Source: Coenobita brevimanus
Taxonomy: Eukaryota; Arthropoda; Malacostraca; Decapoda; Coenobitidae
NCBI GenBank assembly: GCA_032717465.1
Contig: CM064713.1
Span: 14,766,203-14,830,202 of the forward strand
Direction of reading: 5' to 3'
Length of the DNA stretch: 64,000 nt
The position numbers and the translations under genes were made by a program. The notes below the pieces were generated by a model. That model did no database searches. It was not told the DNA's origin and worked only from the letters and a program-made list of their open reading frames with translations. Of the stretch, positions 32,048 to 42,393 are shown one piece after another. Numbering within the stretch: the stretch's first letter is position 1; each line of letters begins with the position of its first letter.

Positions 32048-33690
32048 TGCAGGATGGAAGTAATGCGAGTATAAGTGGCTGGGGAATGGCTGGGAGAAGG
32101 AGGGAGGTGAGAAGACAGGAAGAAATCAGTAGGATAGAAGTTGTGGAAGCAATGAAGAAAGTTAAATCGGGGAAAGCCCCAGGAATTGATGGAGTGTGTG
32201 GTGAAATGCTGAAGCATGGGGGAGAGATAGTAGTAGAATGGATGTGGAAGATGTGCAGATTGGCCTGGGAGGAAGGTAGAGTCCCGGAGGATTGGAAGTC
32301 AGGTATAATTATTCCCTTGTACAAAGGAAAAGGGGAAAAAGAAGTGTGTGGTAATCATAGGGGCATTTGTCTTCTTAGTATAATAGGAAAAGTGTATGGT
32401 AGGATACTTATAGACAGAGTTAGAGAAAGAACAGAGAAATTAGTTGGAGAAGAACAGGGAGGCTTTAGGAAGAGAAGAGGTTGTGTAGATCAGATATTCA
32501 TTCTTAGATCTTTAGTGGAAAAGTTTCTAGAGAAGGGAAAGAAGTTGTATGCGGCTTTCATGGATCTGGAGAAAGCATATGACAGGGTGGATAGACAAGG
32601 ACTGTGGAAAGTGTTAAGAATATATGGAGTAGATGGGAAGTTGCTGAATGCTGTGAAGAGTATGTACGATGGTGCGAAGGCTGCAGTGCGTGTGGATGGT
32701 GAACTAAGTGAAGTTTTCTCTTTGAAAGTTGGTTTGAAACAGGGATGTGTCATGTCTCCATGGCTGTTCAATCTGTACATGGATGGGGTAATAAAAGAGG
32801 TACAAGGTAGGGTAGTGGATGTTGGAGTGGCCCTGGTGAGAGAGGATAGTGTTTGGAAACTCCCTGTACTGTTGTTTGCAAATGATACTGTGTTGTTGAG
32901 TGAAGACGAAGGGGAGTTGCAAGGCTTGGTGGATGAGTTTGAGAGAGTGTGTAAGAAACGGAATCTAAAGGTGAATGTAGGAAAGAGTAAAGTTATGGTC
33001 TTTGAGAGAGGTGAAGTTAGTGAATGTACAGCGAGGTTGGATGGTGAGGAATTGGAAAATGTGAGTACGTTTAAGTACTTGGGTAGTGTGATGAGTAAGG
33101 ATGGAGGTTTGGAGGGTGAAGTGCATGAAAGGGTACAGCAGGGAAGAAAGGTTGCTGGTTCTTTGAAAGCAGTGATAAGAAACAGGGAAGTGAGCATGGA
33201 AGTGAAAAAGTTACTACATGACAGTATTGTGATACCAACTCTAACGTACGGAAGTGAAGCTTGGACATTGTTGGAAGGACACAAGTCAAGAGTGAGAGCA
33301 GTGGAAATGAGTTTTTTAAGAGGAGCCTGTGGAGTCACGTGGAAAGACAGGCTGACGAATGAGGATATAAAGGAGCGTTGTGGTGTGGATGTGGATGTGA
33401 CAGGAAGCGTTATGAGGAACACACTGAGGTGGTTTGGCCATGTGGAGAGGATGGAGGGTGAAAGACTGACGAAGAGAGTGTATGTGAGTGAGGTGGAGGG
33501 GGGAAGAGGGAGGGGAAGGCCGAGGATGAGATGGAGGGATGGGGTGGAGAGGTATATGAGAGAGGAGGGTGTGAGTTGGGAGCAGGGCAGTGAAATGGCA
33601 GGGGACAGGGCGACTTGGAGGTGATTTGTTTGTGGCCACCCCAAACGGGATTGAGGCGTCTGGCAATAGATAGATAGATAGATAGATAGA
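32047..33690 (+). mobile_element. LINE-B copy, 5'-truncated, with TAGA tail
   Basis: Begins at GGATGGAAGTAATGCGAG, internal to the family just before the RT. It carries the RT and C-terminal domain and ends CTGGCAATAGATAGATAGATAGA. The right flank is again TA-rich. The reading frame is described at 32086-33624. Confidence 0.9.
32086..33624 (+). pseudogene. LINE-B reverse transcriptase, long open frame with altered active site
   Basis: 512-codon open frame. RT motifs in order: GKAPGIDGVCGEML (about 32-45), PEDWKSGIIIPLYKGKGE, NHRGICLLS, GGFRKRRGCVDQ, FMDLEKAYDRVDR (about 167-179), GLKQGCVMSPWLFNLYMDGV (about 221-240), the catalytic segment LLFANDTVLLSE (about 264-275), KYLGSVMSKDG and the C-terminal RWFGHVERM region. 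The active site reads FAND: Asn replaces the first metal-binding Asp, so the protein should be inactive. A TGA at about 33622 ends it a few residues before the usual family C-terminus. The endonuclease is absent by truncation. Confidence 0.85.
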
Positions 33691-33987
33691 TATACAGTAT
33701 ATATATATATATATATAATTCTCTAATAAGGCTATATAGTGTAAGAAATGTCTATTGTTTTTAATAATAACAATGACTTTTTATAAGTACTTCAACACTT
33801 GACAACGTTGCTTTCCAATGTTGTCACGCTTGTACGTGAGTCAGTGAGGGTGGGTCAGGTGTCAATCCACAGGTCACTTCCTCTCTGACTGTTATCAAAG
33901 ATGGAAGCTCCTACCCCTGCTACTCATACAGACTTTTTATAGAACCGTATAGACTTTTTATAAAAATAAATCTCCATAAAATTTCTT

Positions 33988-34025
<38 letters not shown>

Positions 34026-34108
34026 GTGGCTTTTCCTCACATTCTAATAATTCTTAAAGTTGTATATACTGTACTTTTTATAGAAATCTACAAAAAATGT
34101 AATTTTAT

Positions 34109-34152
<44 letters not shown>

Positions 34153-34170
34153 GGGAGTGAGGGTTGACCC
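33691..34170. other. Non-coding region with TA and GA microsatellites
   Basis: TA repeats at about 33700-33717, then two copies of a unit of about 130 bp containing ACTTTTTATA and TTTAT(A/G)CAGAGAG. Each copy ends in a GA run (33993-34020 and 34115-34150). No gene seen. Confidence 0.6.
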
Positions 34171-34316
34171 TTAACCCCTAAGCTGCTGAGAGCTCTGAGC
34201 TAAGTCATGCCCTGGTGCTGCTATTTTCCGTTAACATTTGTTAAGAGCCTTCTGAGAGGTTTGTAGCAGTCTGTCGACCTGTCCTTCTCAGATGCTTGTA
34301 GCACCCAAGGGGTTAA
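34171..34316. mobile_element. Short TTAA-bounded MITE
   Basis: 146 bp between TTAA 34171-34174 and TTAA 34313-34316. The ends are inverted repeats (TTAACCCCTAAGCTGCTGAG; from the other end TTAACCCCTTGGGTGCTACA). Probably piggyBac-type by target and end sequence, with no coding capacity. Confidence 0.55.
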
Positions 34317-34605
34317 GCTTAGTCTGTAATCCAATAATTTGCCCAGTATTAAGTTTGGCAACGTCGCGGGTAGGGGAATTCCTGTGAGGGACAATGCCCA
34401 AACGATCTCGAGATTTTAGAAGGACTATAGTATGCAGACCCAGACTTAAAAGGAGTTGCCTCACACGGGCCAGCCAGCCGACTGCAGGTGTTCTCTTTAA
34501 ATATGTTCCAATGTTTTATTTATTTTATAGTACTTATATCACAGTAAAGGCATACTTTGCACTGACAAGATTATTCACTCCTACAGAATCTTGAGAGAGA
34601 GAGAG
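34317..34605. repeat. Unclassified interspersed repeat, copy 2
   Basis: 34370-34432 (GAATTCCTGTGAGGGACAAT to GGACTATAG) is an inverted match to 25605-25670. 34490-34600 matches 25372-25490 in direct orientation, again ending in GAGAGA. See copy 1. Confidence 0.5.
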
Positions 34606-34641
34606 AAGGTTGCATTTATGAAAAATGAAGATGAGCTCCTC

Positions 34642-34642
<1 letters not shown>

Positions 34643-34710
<68 letters not shown>
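34643..34710. repeat. GT microsatellite at the LINE-D 3' end
   Basis: 34 GT units directly abutting the 3' end of a minus-strand LINE-D copy, where it reads as a CA-repeat tail. Confidence 0.9.
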
Positions 34711-34713
<3 letters not shown>

Positions 34714-34884
34714 TTACCTATTTGTAGTATACAGGAATTGAGCGATGCTCGTGATGTCCTGTCTCCATATCCACATTTATCTAGTTTAGTTTTACACACA
34801 TGAACGTTTTTCTCCTGCACCACCTTTTTGTCTGAGTCGTTCCAAATACTTATGTATTTACCCAATATACCTAATTGAGATACA
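34711..34884 (-). mobile_element. LINE-D copy 1, 3' untranslated end
   Basis: Matches 45498-45670 (ATTTGTAGTATACAGGAATT, CTGTCTCCATATCCACATTTAT), the 3' end of the second LINE-D. It is cut at GAGATACA (34877-34884). The rest of this copy resumes at 43802 beyond the nested LINE-A. Confidence 0.8.
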
Positions 34885-36996
34885 AGCATGGGCGATTGTA
34901 TGTGTGTATGCTCCAACAGAGGATCGAGTGGCAAGAGTGAAAGATGAGTTTTGGGCGAGAGTAGAAGCATGTATGGATAAGTTTGAGAGGAGCGAGAGAG
35001 TGCTGTTGATTGGAGACATGAATGGCAAAGTTGGGAATGTACGAGTGGATGGAGTGGTTGGTCATTGGGGTGTGCCAGCTGAAGTAGATGGGAATGGTAG
35101 TGCTTTGGTGGACATCTGTGCTGGTAAGGGGTTGGCAATAGCCAACACCTACTTTCATCATAAGATGATCCACCAGTATACATGGGGAGTAATGAGGAGG
35201 ATGGATGGTGAACTTGTTGAACGAAAGGCAATGATAGACTACGTGTGTGTGGATGAGCGAATGAGAAGACAAGTGTTGGATGCAAGGGTGTGGAGAGGGT
35301 GGGGGAATGGAGTCTCGGACCATCACTTAGTGATGGCCAAGGTAGAGCTGCAAAGAAAGTGGTTGAGGAGACAAAGGGGAAGACAGGAGGAAACAGCTCC
35401 TGTGAGAAGAGTGGAGAAATTGCAAGATAGTGAGAAAAGGACAGAGTATAAGAGCATAGTGGAAGAAAGATTGGGAAGGTATGAGCTAGAGCAGATGGAA
35501 GGGGTGGAAGACGTAAGATATTCACGGAAGACATAAGCACAGCGTGTGAGGCGGTTTGTGGAGTGAGGAGGAGATGCAAGGGTGTGCAAGGGACAGCATG
35601 GTGGAATGATGAGGTGAAACGAGCTGTGGAACAAAAGAAGAAGGCATATGGTGAATGGTTGGCGAGTAGAGGTAGGGGAGAAGATGAGAGAGAGAAGAGA
35701 GAGGTATATGTGAGCAGGAGAAGGGAGGTTAAGAGACTGGTGAAGGAGAGTAAGAACAAAGTGGATGAAGAGTTTGGGAGGAATCTGAGTGTGAAATGGA
35801 GGGAGAGTAAGAAATTGTTTTGGAAGGAGGTAAAGAAAGTAAGGCAGTGTGAAAGGGGAAATAGTAGGGGAGTGAAAGATACGAATAATAGATTGTTGGT
35901 GGAGAAGAGAGAGAAATTGAGGAGATGGAAGGAGCACTTTCAGGATTTGTTGAATGTAGAGAGTGAGAGCAGTGTGAGTATAAGTGGTTGGGGAATGGCT
36001 GGGAGAAGAAGAGATGAGAGGAGGGAGGAAGAGATCAGTAGGTCGGAAGTAGTGGAAGCGATGAAGAAGATTAAGCTGGGAAAGGCCCCAGGAATTGATG
36101 GAGTGTGTGGTGAAATGCTTAGATATGGGGGTAAGATTGTTGTGGAGTGGATATGGAAGTTGTGTAGATTGGCCTGGGAAGAGGGAAGGGTTCCAGAGGA
36201 CTGGAAATCAGGTATAATTGTACCTCTGTACAAAAGAAAAGGGGAGAGAGAAGTATGTGGTAACCATAGGGGTATTTGCCTTCTTAGTGTGACTGGTAAA
36301 ATATATGGTATAATCCTCACTGATAGGGTTGGGCATATGACAGAGGAGCTAGTTGGAGAAGAACAAGGGGGATTTAGGAAGGGAAAAGGGTGTGTAGATC
36401 AGATATTTGTTCTAAGATGTTTAGTGGAGAAGTATCTAGAGAAGGAAAGGAAAGTGTATGCTGCCTTCATGGACTTGGAGAAAGCTTATGACAGAATAGA
36501 TAGGCAAGGTATGTGGAAGGTATTAAGAATATATGGAGTGGAGGGGAAATTGTTGAGTGCTGTGAAGAGTATGTACGAGGGAGCTAGGGCTACGGTGCGA
36601 GTGGATGGTGAGCTGAGTGAGTGCTTTGATCTCAATGTGGGACTGAAACAGGGGTGTGTGATGTCTCCATGGCTGTTTAATATATATATGGATGGGGTTG
36701 TACAGGAGGTGCAAGGTAGGGCAGTGGATGTGGGGGTGGCCCTAATGAATGAGGGTGAGATTTGAAAGCTTCCGGTGTTGCTGTTTGCTGATGATACAGT
36801 ATTGTTGAGTGAAGATGAATGGGAGATGCAAGGTTTGGTGAATGAATTTGGGACAGTGTGTAGGAGGAGGAAGCTGAAAGTTAATGTAAACAAAAGTAAA
36901 GTTATGGTGTTTGAGAGGAATGAAGTCACAGGGTGTGCAGTGAGGTTGGATGGTGAGGATATGGAGAATGTGAGTGCATTCAAGTACTTGGGTAGT
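34885..36996 (+). mobile_element. LINE-A copy, 5' portion up to the Gypsy-2 insertion
   Basis: Target duplication GAGATACA at 34877-34884 and 43794-43801. 5'-truncated in the endonuclease: 34904-35536 has a CVYAPTEDR start region, GDMNGKVGN, YFHHKMIH, a SDHHLVM motif, then a frame change near 35515. Frame 35563-36765 has the linker and RT (GKAPGIDGV, GGFRKGKGCVDQ, FMDLEKAYDRID, GLKQGCVMSPWL) and stops at TGA 36763-36765, one codon before KLPVLLFADDTVLLSE in 36775-36996. FADD is intact. It ends at GTAGT (36992-36996), where Gypsy-2 is inserted. Confidence 0.88.
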
Positions 36997-37806
36997 TGTC
37001 ACAGCCAGCGTGTGACTGTTGGATATGTAGATTCATTTTCATGCATCAATGTTTCATTAGTTCTCGAGTCGGTATTAAAGTTAAGTTCATTTTCCCAATA
37101 GGAGGTGAGGAGGGATTTCACCAGCTTAGAGTCGGCAGTCACCTGGCAGCCCTGCCCTTGCTCGGACTAACCACCAACGCCACGAGTGTCTAGTGCAGCT
37201 GTATACCGTTCCGTGTGATTCTACTTTGGAATCGAGTGCAATTGAATTTATTTGAGAAATTGTTGCAGTGCTGTGAATCAGTGATGATTTCAATTTATTT
37301 AGTAAGTTAATGGCTGCGGTCAGTGAGGAACAGAAAGGTTATGGTCGGTGGCGGGAAGGTGTGTGGTGGTCCGAGCCTGGGCCGTGCTCCAGTGACTCCC
37401 GACTCAATCATTCCTTCATTATTAACTTTAACTTAACGTTAATATACAAATTTATTTGATATTCTTGTAATCTGCATTTAAGACGCAGTTTCTGCTTAAG
37501 TATACTGACTTGTAATAAGAATAACGAACTTTGAGGTTATTAATTGTCTGAGGTACCTTTAACAATGGCAGAGGTGAAGTGCTTGTTTGAAGTTACCCGA
37601 CATTAAAGACAAGTAATTTATTTGTTTGTAAATATTGTGAATATTTGTTTTGAATATATAGATATGAAAACTTTACTTTGTTTGATGATACCTGTGTTTG
37701 CCTGGTCAGTAAGGATTTAGTGTGCAATGATGCAAAGAACCTTATAAAACTCTATTGATAATATTTCTGGGGAGCATATTAATGCTCGGTTAAGAGTTTT
37801 ATGACA
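36997..37806 (+). repeat. Gypsy-2 5' LTR (810 bp)
   Basis: TGTCACAGCC to TTTTATGACA. Differences from the 3' LTR seen by eye are single-base changes at about 37172, 37315, 37328, 37341, 37399, 37443, 37580 and 37633. Confidence 0.93.
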
Positions 37807-37809
37807 ATT

Positions 37810-37826
37810 TGGCGACCGTGACAGGA
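37810..37826 (+). promoter_or_regulatory. Gypsy-2 primer binding site
   Basis: TGGCGACCGTGACAGGA starts 3 bp after the LTR. This is the place and TGG start expected for a tRNA-primed site. Possibly tRNA-Arg-like by resemblance to 412/mdg1; not verified. Confidence 0.7.
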
Positions 37827-37881
37827 CCAGGCTTACGCAGGTATTATTTTGGTTGTTCTAATTTAGTATTTGTTATTTACT

Positions 37882-39279
37882 ATGTCTACAAAAGAATTAC
37901 TTGATTTAGGTCGTGAATTAGGTTATGAGGGTCATCAACTACACGCGTTTATACGTGAAGAACAAGCACGTGAACGTGAAGATCGACAACGTGAACGTGA
38001 AGATCGACAGCGTGAACATGAAGCACGTGAACGAGAAATTGCACACGCAAAAGAAATCCAGGAGCGTGAGGAGCGCGAACGTGAATGGCAGAAACAGGAA
38101 CGTGAACATCAGGAACGCGAACGTGAGCGGGAACGTAAACATGAACGTAAAGAACGTGAACGAGAGGCCAGTGAACGTGAAAAGGATAGACAATTCCAAC
38201 TCGAGTATGCTAGACTACAGGTAATGAATAGGCATGACTCTATTGTTAATACAGCACCACCTGGTGTTCGAGCGAAAGGTCCGCAGTTACCAGTGTTCAA
38301 TGATGAAAACGACGATATAGACGCCTATCTGCGCCGGTTTGAGTTGTTTGCGAAGACTGCCGGTTGGCCAAAAGAATCATGGGCGGTCCTTATGGGTTCA
38401 TACTTAAAAGGAATTGCCTTAGAAGTGTACTCTCGTTTAGGTCAAGATGAGGTGGGGGATTATGAGAAGGTTAAAAAGGCATTACTGCTTCGGTTTGAAT
38501 GTACAGAGGAAGGTTTTAGACAGAAGTTTCGTTCAGCTCGTCCACAACGTGGTGAAAATGTGGCTCAGTACTTAACTCGCCTGCGTAACTTCCTTAACCG
38601 GTGGATTGAACTATCAAAGCACTGTGAAAAGACTTATGAGAGTGTAACGAACTTATTTATCAGGGAGCAATTTCTGAAAATGTGTGGTAAACCTTTACAA
38701 ATGTATATTCGTGAGAAAATGCCTCTTTCTTTCGATGACATGAGAGAGAAGGCAGAGAGGTATGCCAACGCCCACGGAGGATTGTACCAGAACGCCCGGA
38801 CCAATAGCCAGCACACCCACAAAGGTCAGGAAGCAACCAAGGACGACGGCGACTTCAAACGAGCAGGAAAGTCTGCTTACACTACAACTTTTGGTAAGGG
38901 GGTGCAATGTTATAAGTGCAACAAAGTTGGCCATAAATCCTATGATTGCCCTACCAAATCAAGATATAATGATAGTAAAGAGAAAAAGAGGGATGTATGT
39001 GCGCATGCAGAAGTATTGGGCTGTGGACATGTTGTAGAGGTGGTGAGTGCACTAGCAGCCATGCCAACTACACGAGGTACTATGTGTGGTAAGGAGGTGG
39101 AGGTACTACGAGACACAGGCTGTAGTACAGTGGTAGTGAGGAAAAGCTTAGTACCACGGGAGTGCTTAACAGGGAAACATTGTTTAGTTAAGCTGATAGA
39201 CTCCCAAGTGTGCAAGTATCCCTTAGCTGAAATCACCATAGTCTCCCCTTACTATTCTGGTAGAGCTGTCGCTGTGTGA
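37882..39279 (+). CDS. Gypsy-2 gag-protease
   Basis: 465 codons from the ATG at 37882. Residues about 27-110 are an extreme Arg/Glu-rich heptad-like tract (REREDRQ repeats), likely a long charged helix. Residues about 130-300 form a capsid-like helical domain (PVFNDENDDIDAYLRRFELF). A single CCHC zinc knuckle CYKCNKVGHKSYDC is at about 343-356 (nt 38909-38950). An aspartic protease begins at about 410 with LRDTGCSTVVV. The TGA at 39277-39279 falls between the protease end (PYYSGRAVAV) and integrase, in the same frame as the next segment. Gypsy-1 has a sense codon at the matching place. Confidence 0.88.
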   Translation: MSTKELLDLGRELGYEGHQLHAFIREEQAREREDRQREREDRQREHEAREREIAHAKEIQEREEREREWQKQEREHQERERERERKHERKEREREASEREKDRQFQLEYARLQVMNRHDSIVNTAPPGVRAKGPQLPVFNDENDDIDAYLRRFELFAKTAGWPKESWAVLMGSYLKGIALEVYSRLGQDEVGDYEKVKKALLLRFECTEEGFRQKFRSARPQRGENVAQYLTRLRNFLNRWIELSKHCEKTYESVTNLFIREQFLKMCGKPLQMYIREKMPLSFDDMREKAERYANAHGGLYQNARTNSQHTHKGQEATKDDGDFKRAGKSAYTTTFGKGVQCYKCNKVGHKSYDCPTKSRYNDSKEKKRDVCAHAEVLGCGHVVEVVSALAAMPTTRGTMCGKEVEVLRDTGCSTVVVRKSLVPRECLTGKHCLVKLIDSQVCKYPLAEITIVSPYYSGRAVAV

Positions 39280-40527
39280 ATGGAGACTCCTATATATGAC
39301 CTCATAATTGGCAACATTGCAGATGCTACACCGCTCGTTGATAATGATCCTTTTAAGGAAAAGGTTGTCAGTGCTGTGGTGACCAGGGCAGCAGCGAAGC
39401 ACACCCCCCGACCACGACAGACACTACGAAGTTTTGACCTAACAGACCAGCTACGGATGACTCCAGCCGACATGAAGAAGGCACAGGAAGAGGATGTCAC
39501 CCTGAAGCGATGGTTTGAGAAGGCCCAGGACGGAAAGTGGTTAGACAAGAAGGGTAAGGCAAAGGTAATTATGGAAAATGGACTCTTATATAAGATATAT
39601 TATGGTGATGAACGAGAATTCAAACAACTAGTCTTGCCCGCTAAAGTAAGAAGTGCAGTAATGAAAGTAGGACACGAATGCATGTTTGGAGGACATCTTG
39701 GGGCTAGTAAGACTTTAGGAAGACTTCAGCAAGATTTTACCTGGCCAGGAATGGGAGAAGATGTTCGTCGACACTGTCAGTCATGTGATATATGCCAAAA
39801 GACTATACCTAAGGGTAAGGTTGGGAAAGTACCATTAGGAGAAGTGCCCATTATTGATGTACCGTTCAAGCGTGTGGCCGTAGATATTATAGGACCCATA
39901 CAGCCTAGGAGTGAGAACGGGAACAAATATATTTTAACGCTGGTAGACTATGCTACCCGTTATCCTGAAGCCACAGCATTACCCAACATCGATACTGAAC
40001 AAGTAGCAGAAGCCTTAATGACCATGTTTTCCAGAGTGGGAGTGCCTGAAGAACTGGTTTCAGATAGAGGGTCGCAGTTCACCTCAGGAATGATGGATGA
40101 GGTTCGACGTCTACTGTCGATCAAGCACCTTCCTACGACACCATACCACGCAATGGGAAACGGCCTGGTGGAAAAATTCAACGGGACCGTGAAGAGTATG
40201 CTCAAGATGATGTGTGCCGAACAGCCCTCATCCTGGGACAGGTACCTGCCGGCAGTGTTATTCGCGTACCGTGAGGCGCCCCAGGTAACCCTTGGTTTCT
40301 CACCCTTTGAACTGTTATATGGAAGGACAGTCAGGGGACCAACCAGTATTCTGAGGGAACTGTGGGATAGAGAAAAGGAGGGAGAAGTTCGCACCACATA
40401 TCTATATGTTTTTGAATTGAGGGAGAAGTTAGAAGAGACTTACCAGCTTGCTCATGAGAACTTAAGGAAGTCACAAGCCAGATATAAGTACTACTATGAC
40501 AAGAAAGCTAAAGATAAGAAATTTTAG
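39280..40527 (+). CDS. Gypsy-2 integrase
   Basis: 415 codons continuous in frame with gag-protease. HHCC zinc-binding domain: H132, H139, C169, C172 (GHECMFGGH ... CDIC). Catalytic core: D202 (VAVDIIGP), D262 (SDRGSQF) and E298 (NGLVEKFNG), giving a D-x35-E spacing. A C-terminal helical part (LREKLEETYQLAHENLRKSQ) precedes the GPY/F module, which lies past the TAG at 40525-40527 (LLQWRGPYKVV near 40570). All catalytic residues are present. The unusual point is that it lies upstream of RT. Confidence 0.9.
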   Translation: METPIYDLIIGNIADATPLVDNDPFKEKVVSAVVTRAAAKHTPRPRQTLRSFDLTDQLRMTPADMKKAQEEDVTLKRWFEKAQDGKWLDKKGKAKVIMENGLLYKIYYGDEREFKQLVLPAKVRSAVMKVGHECMFGGHLGASKTLGRLQQDFTWPGMGEDVRRHCQSCDICQKTIPKGKVGKVPLGEVPIIDVPFKRVAVDIIGPIQPRSENGNKYILTLVDYATRYPEATALPNIDTEQVAEALMTMFSRVGVPEELVSDRGSQFTSGMMDEVRRLLSIKHLPTTPYHAMGNGLVEKFNGTVKSMLKMMCAEQPSSWDRYLPAVLFAYREAPQVTLGFSPFELLYGRTVRGPTSILRELWDREKEGEVRTTYLYVFELREKLEETYQLAHENLRKSQARYKYYYDKKAKDKKF

Positions 40528-41790
40528 GTAGGAGATCAGGTATTGCTCTTATTGCCAACTGCCCACAACAAACTCTTACTGCAGTGGAGAGGACCTTACA
40601 AAGTTGTGGCACTGAAGGGTGGAATGGATTACATAATTACCATAAATGGCAAGAGCAAGACATTTCATGCTAACATGTTGATGAGGTATGTCTCTAGGCC
40701 TGATGATTCCAAGGTCAGTGCAGCGGTGTGTTCTGCAGCTGTAGTGGAATGTGAGGAGGATGCCGACCTACACAAGCTGATACTACTGAGCCTGGATAGG
40801 AAGGAAACTTGGAAGAACGTGCACATCAGCCAGGACCTGACTTCAAATCAACAGCAGGAAGTAAATGACTTATTACTTAAATATGATGACGTAATGTCTG
40901 ATATACCTGGCCGAACGTCAGTCATTGAGCATCAGATCAACCTGACTTATGAAGAAGTAGTCCGTTCAAAACCCTATAAGATACCTTATGCATTAAGAGC
41001 TCAAGTCAAACAAGAAATAGATGATATGTTAATGATGAAGATAATTGAACCATCTAACTCCCCATACTCCACTCCCATGGTTGTTGTTAAGAAACCTGAT
41101 AACTCTAACAGAATTTGCCTTGACTTCAGGAAATTAAACAACCTTACTGTGTTTGACAGTGAACCAATGACTGACCCAGATCAGATATTTGAAAGTATTG
41201 GTGGTAATAACTTTTTCAGCAAGATCGATCTCAGTCGTGGTTATTGGCAGGTGCCCTTAGAGAAGGGAAGTAAACAGTATACCGCCTTCCCCACAGATAA
41301 GGGTCTGTTTCAGTTCACTGTATTAGCCTTTGGATTAGTTAATGCCCCAGCAACTTTTAACAAGTTAATGCGTTCAGTATTTGAGGGTGTTTCTGGGGTT
41401 CATCACTTTTTGGATGACATTCTAATTGTGTCTAAGACCTGGACTGAACATCTGCAGATACTTGGGAATGTACTGGATAGACTTCAAAAGGCAGGATTAA
41501 CGGCAAGACCTACTAAGTGCCACCTTGGTATGCACAAATTAGATTATCTGGGACACACAACTAGTGGAGAGACCACGTGGCCAATGGCTGATAAGGTGGA
41601 GAAGATAGTCAACGCGCCTGTACCCACCACTAAGAAAGGACTGAGGTCATTTTTGGGGTTAAGTGGCTACTACAGAAAATTCATCCCACACTACGCAACC
41701 ATAGCATCTCCTTTGACTGAACTAACCAAGATGACTCAACCGAATAAGCTCGAGTGGAGAAACATGACTATGCTTCAGGCGCTTAAAAAA
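40528..41790 (+). CDS. Gypsy-2 integrase C-terminal GPY/F module and reverse transcriptase
   Basis: Open frame after the TAG. It begins with the GPY/F module (QWRGPYKVV), then a linker and RT: SPYSTPMVVVKKPD, RICLDFRKLN, FSKIDLSRGYWQVPLE, TAFPTDKGLFQFTVLAFGL, NAPATFNKLM, catalytic HHFLDDILIVS (about 41400-41430), DYLGH and LRSFLGLSGYYRKFIPHYA (thumb/connection). These are Ty3/gypsy-type RT motifs. Near 41785-41791 an A run shifts the frame, so the tail to 41952 is out of register and RNase H continues in another frame. Confidence 0.9.
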
Positions 41791-42208
41791 ACATATTTCC
41801 ACAGAACCTGTTCTTGTTCTCCCCGACCTACAGCAGGAGTTTGTGTTACGCACCGACGCCTCAGGCAGTGGTCTTGGAGCCATACTACTGCAGGAGAGGG
41901 ATGGACGGATGTGGCCAGTCGCGTATGCCAGTCGCAAGCTGCAGCCACGTGAGAGGAATTATGCCGTCATAGAAAGGGAATGTTTAGCGTTAGTCTGGGG
42001 TGTTCAGAAGTTTTCAGTATATCTTTGTGGTAGGCAATTCATTCTTGAGACTGATCACAAGCCCCTTTCCTACTTACAGACTTCTAAGACTTTAAATGGC
42101 AGACTAATGAGATGGGCTCTGATATTGCAGCCATATGTCATGAACATAAGATTTATTAAAGGATCTGATAATGTAGGAGCTGACTACCTTAATAGATTAG
42201 GAGAATAA
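41791..42208 (+). CDS. Gypsy-2 RNase H
   Basis: Frame displaced by one base relative to RT. RNase H motifs: RTDASGSGLGAIL (first catalytic Asp), YAVIERECLALVWG (Glu), ETDHKPLSYLQ (Asp) and a final GSDNVGADYLNRLG with the last Asp. It ends in TAA at 42206-42208, 185 bp before the 3' LTR. There is no chromodomain or integrase after it, which confirms that integrase is not in the usual Ty3/gypsy place. Confidence 0.88.
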
Positions 42209-42381
42209 TGGTGTTGATATATACTTTGCATATTAATTTTCCGGGTGATATTCATTCATGTTGAAATAATTTACTTTAAGGGGAATTGTAATTTGTATGG
42301 GTTAATATTAATTGGTACAACACCTGTAATTACAGATATATCATGACTATAAATTGATAAGAAAATATATTTTCTTACTTA

Positions 42382-42393
42382 ACGGGGGAGGTT
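42382..42393 (+). promoter_or_regulatory. Gypsy-2 polypurine tract
   Basis: GGGGGAGG at 42384-42391 ends 2 bp before the 3' LTR, the expected position of the plus-strand primer. Confidence 0.75.

Noticed and set aside
32490..33644. Long open frame (384 codons) antisense to the LINE-B RT, and similar ones at 12692-13486, 34581-35759 and 61923-62630
   Set aside because: They are Ser/Thr/Pro/Phe-rich shadows created by the purine-rich sense strand of LINE-A/B and recur wherever those elements occur, with no domain signature.
37806..42393. Envelope gene making Gypsy-2 a retrovirus-like element
   Set aside because: Only 185 bp lie between the RNase H stop and the 3' LTR, and no additional frame is present.
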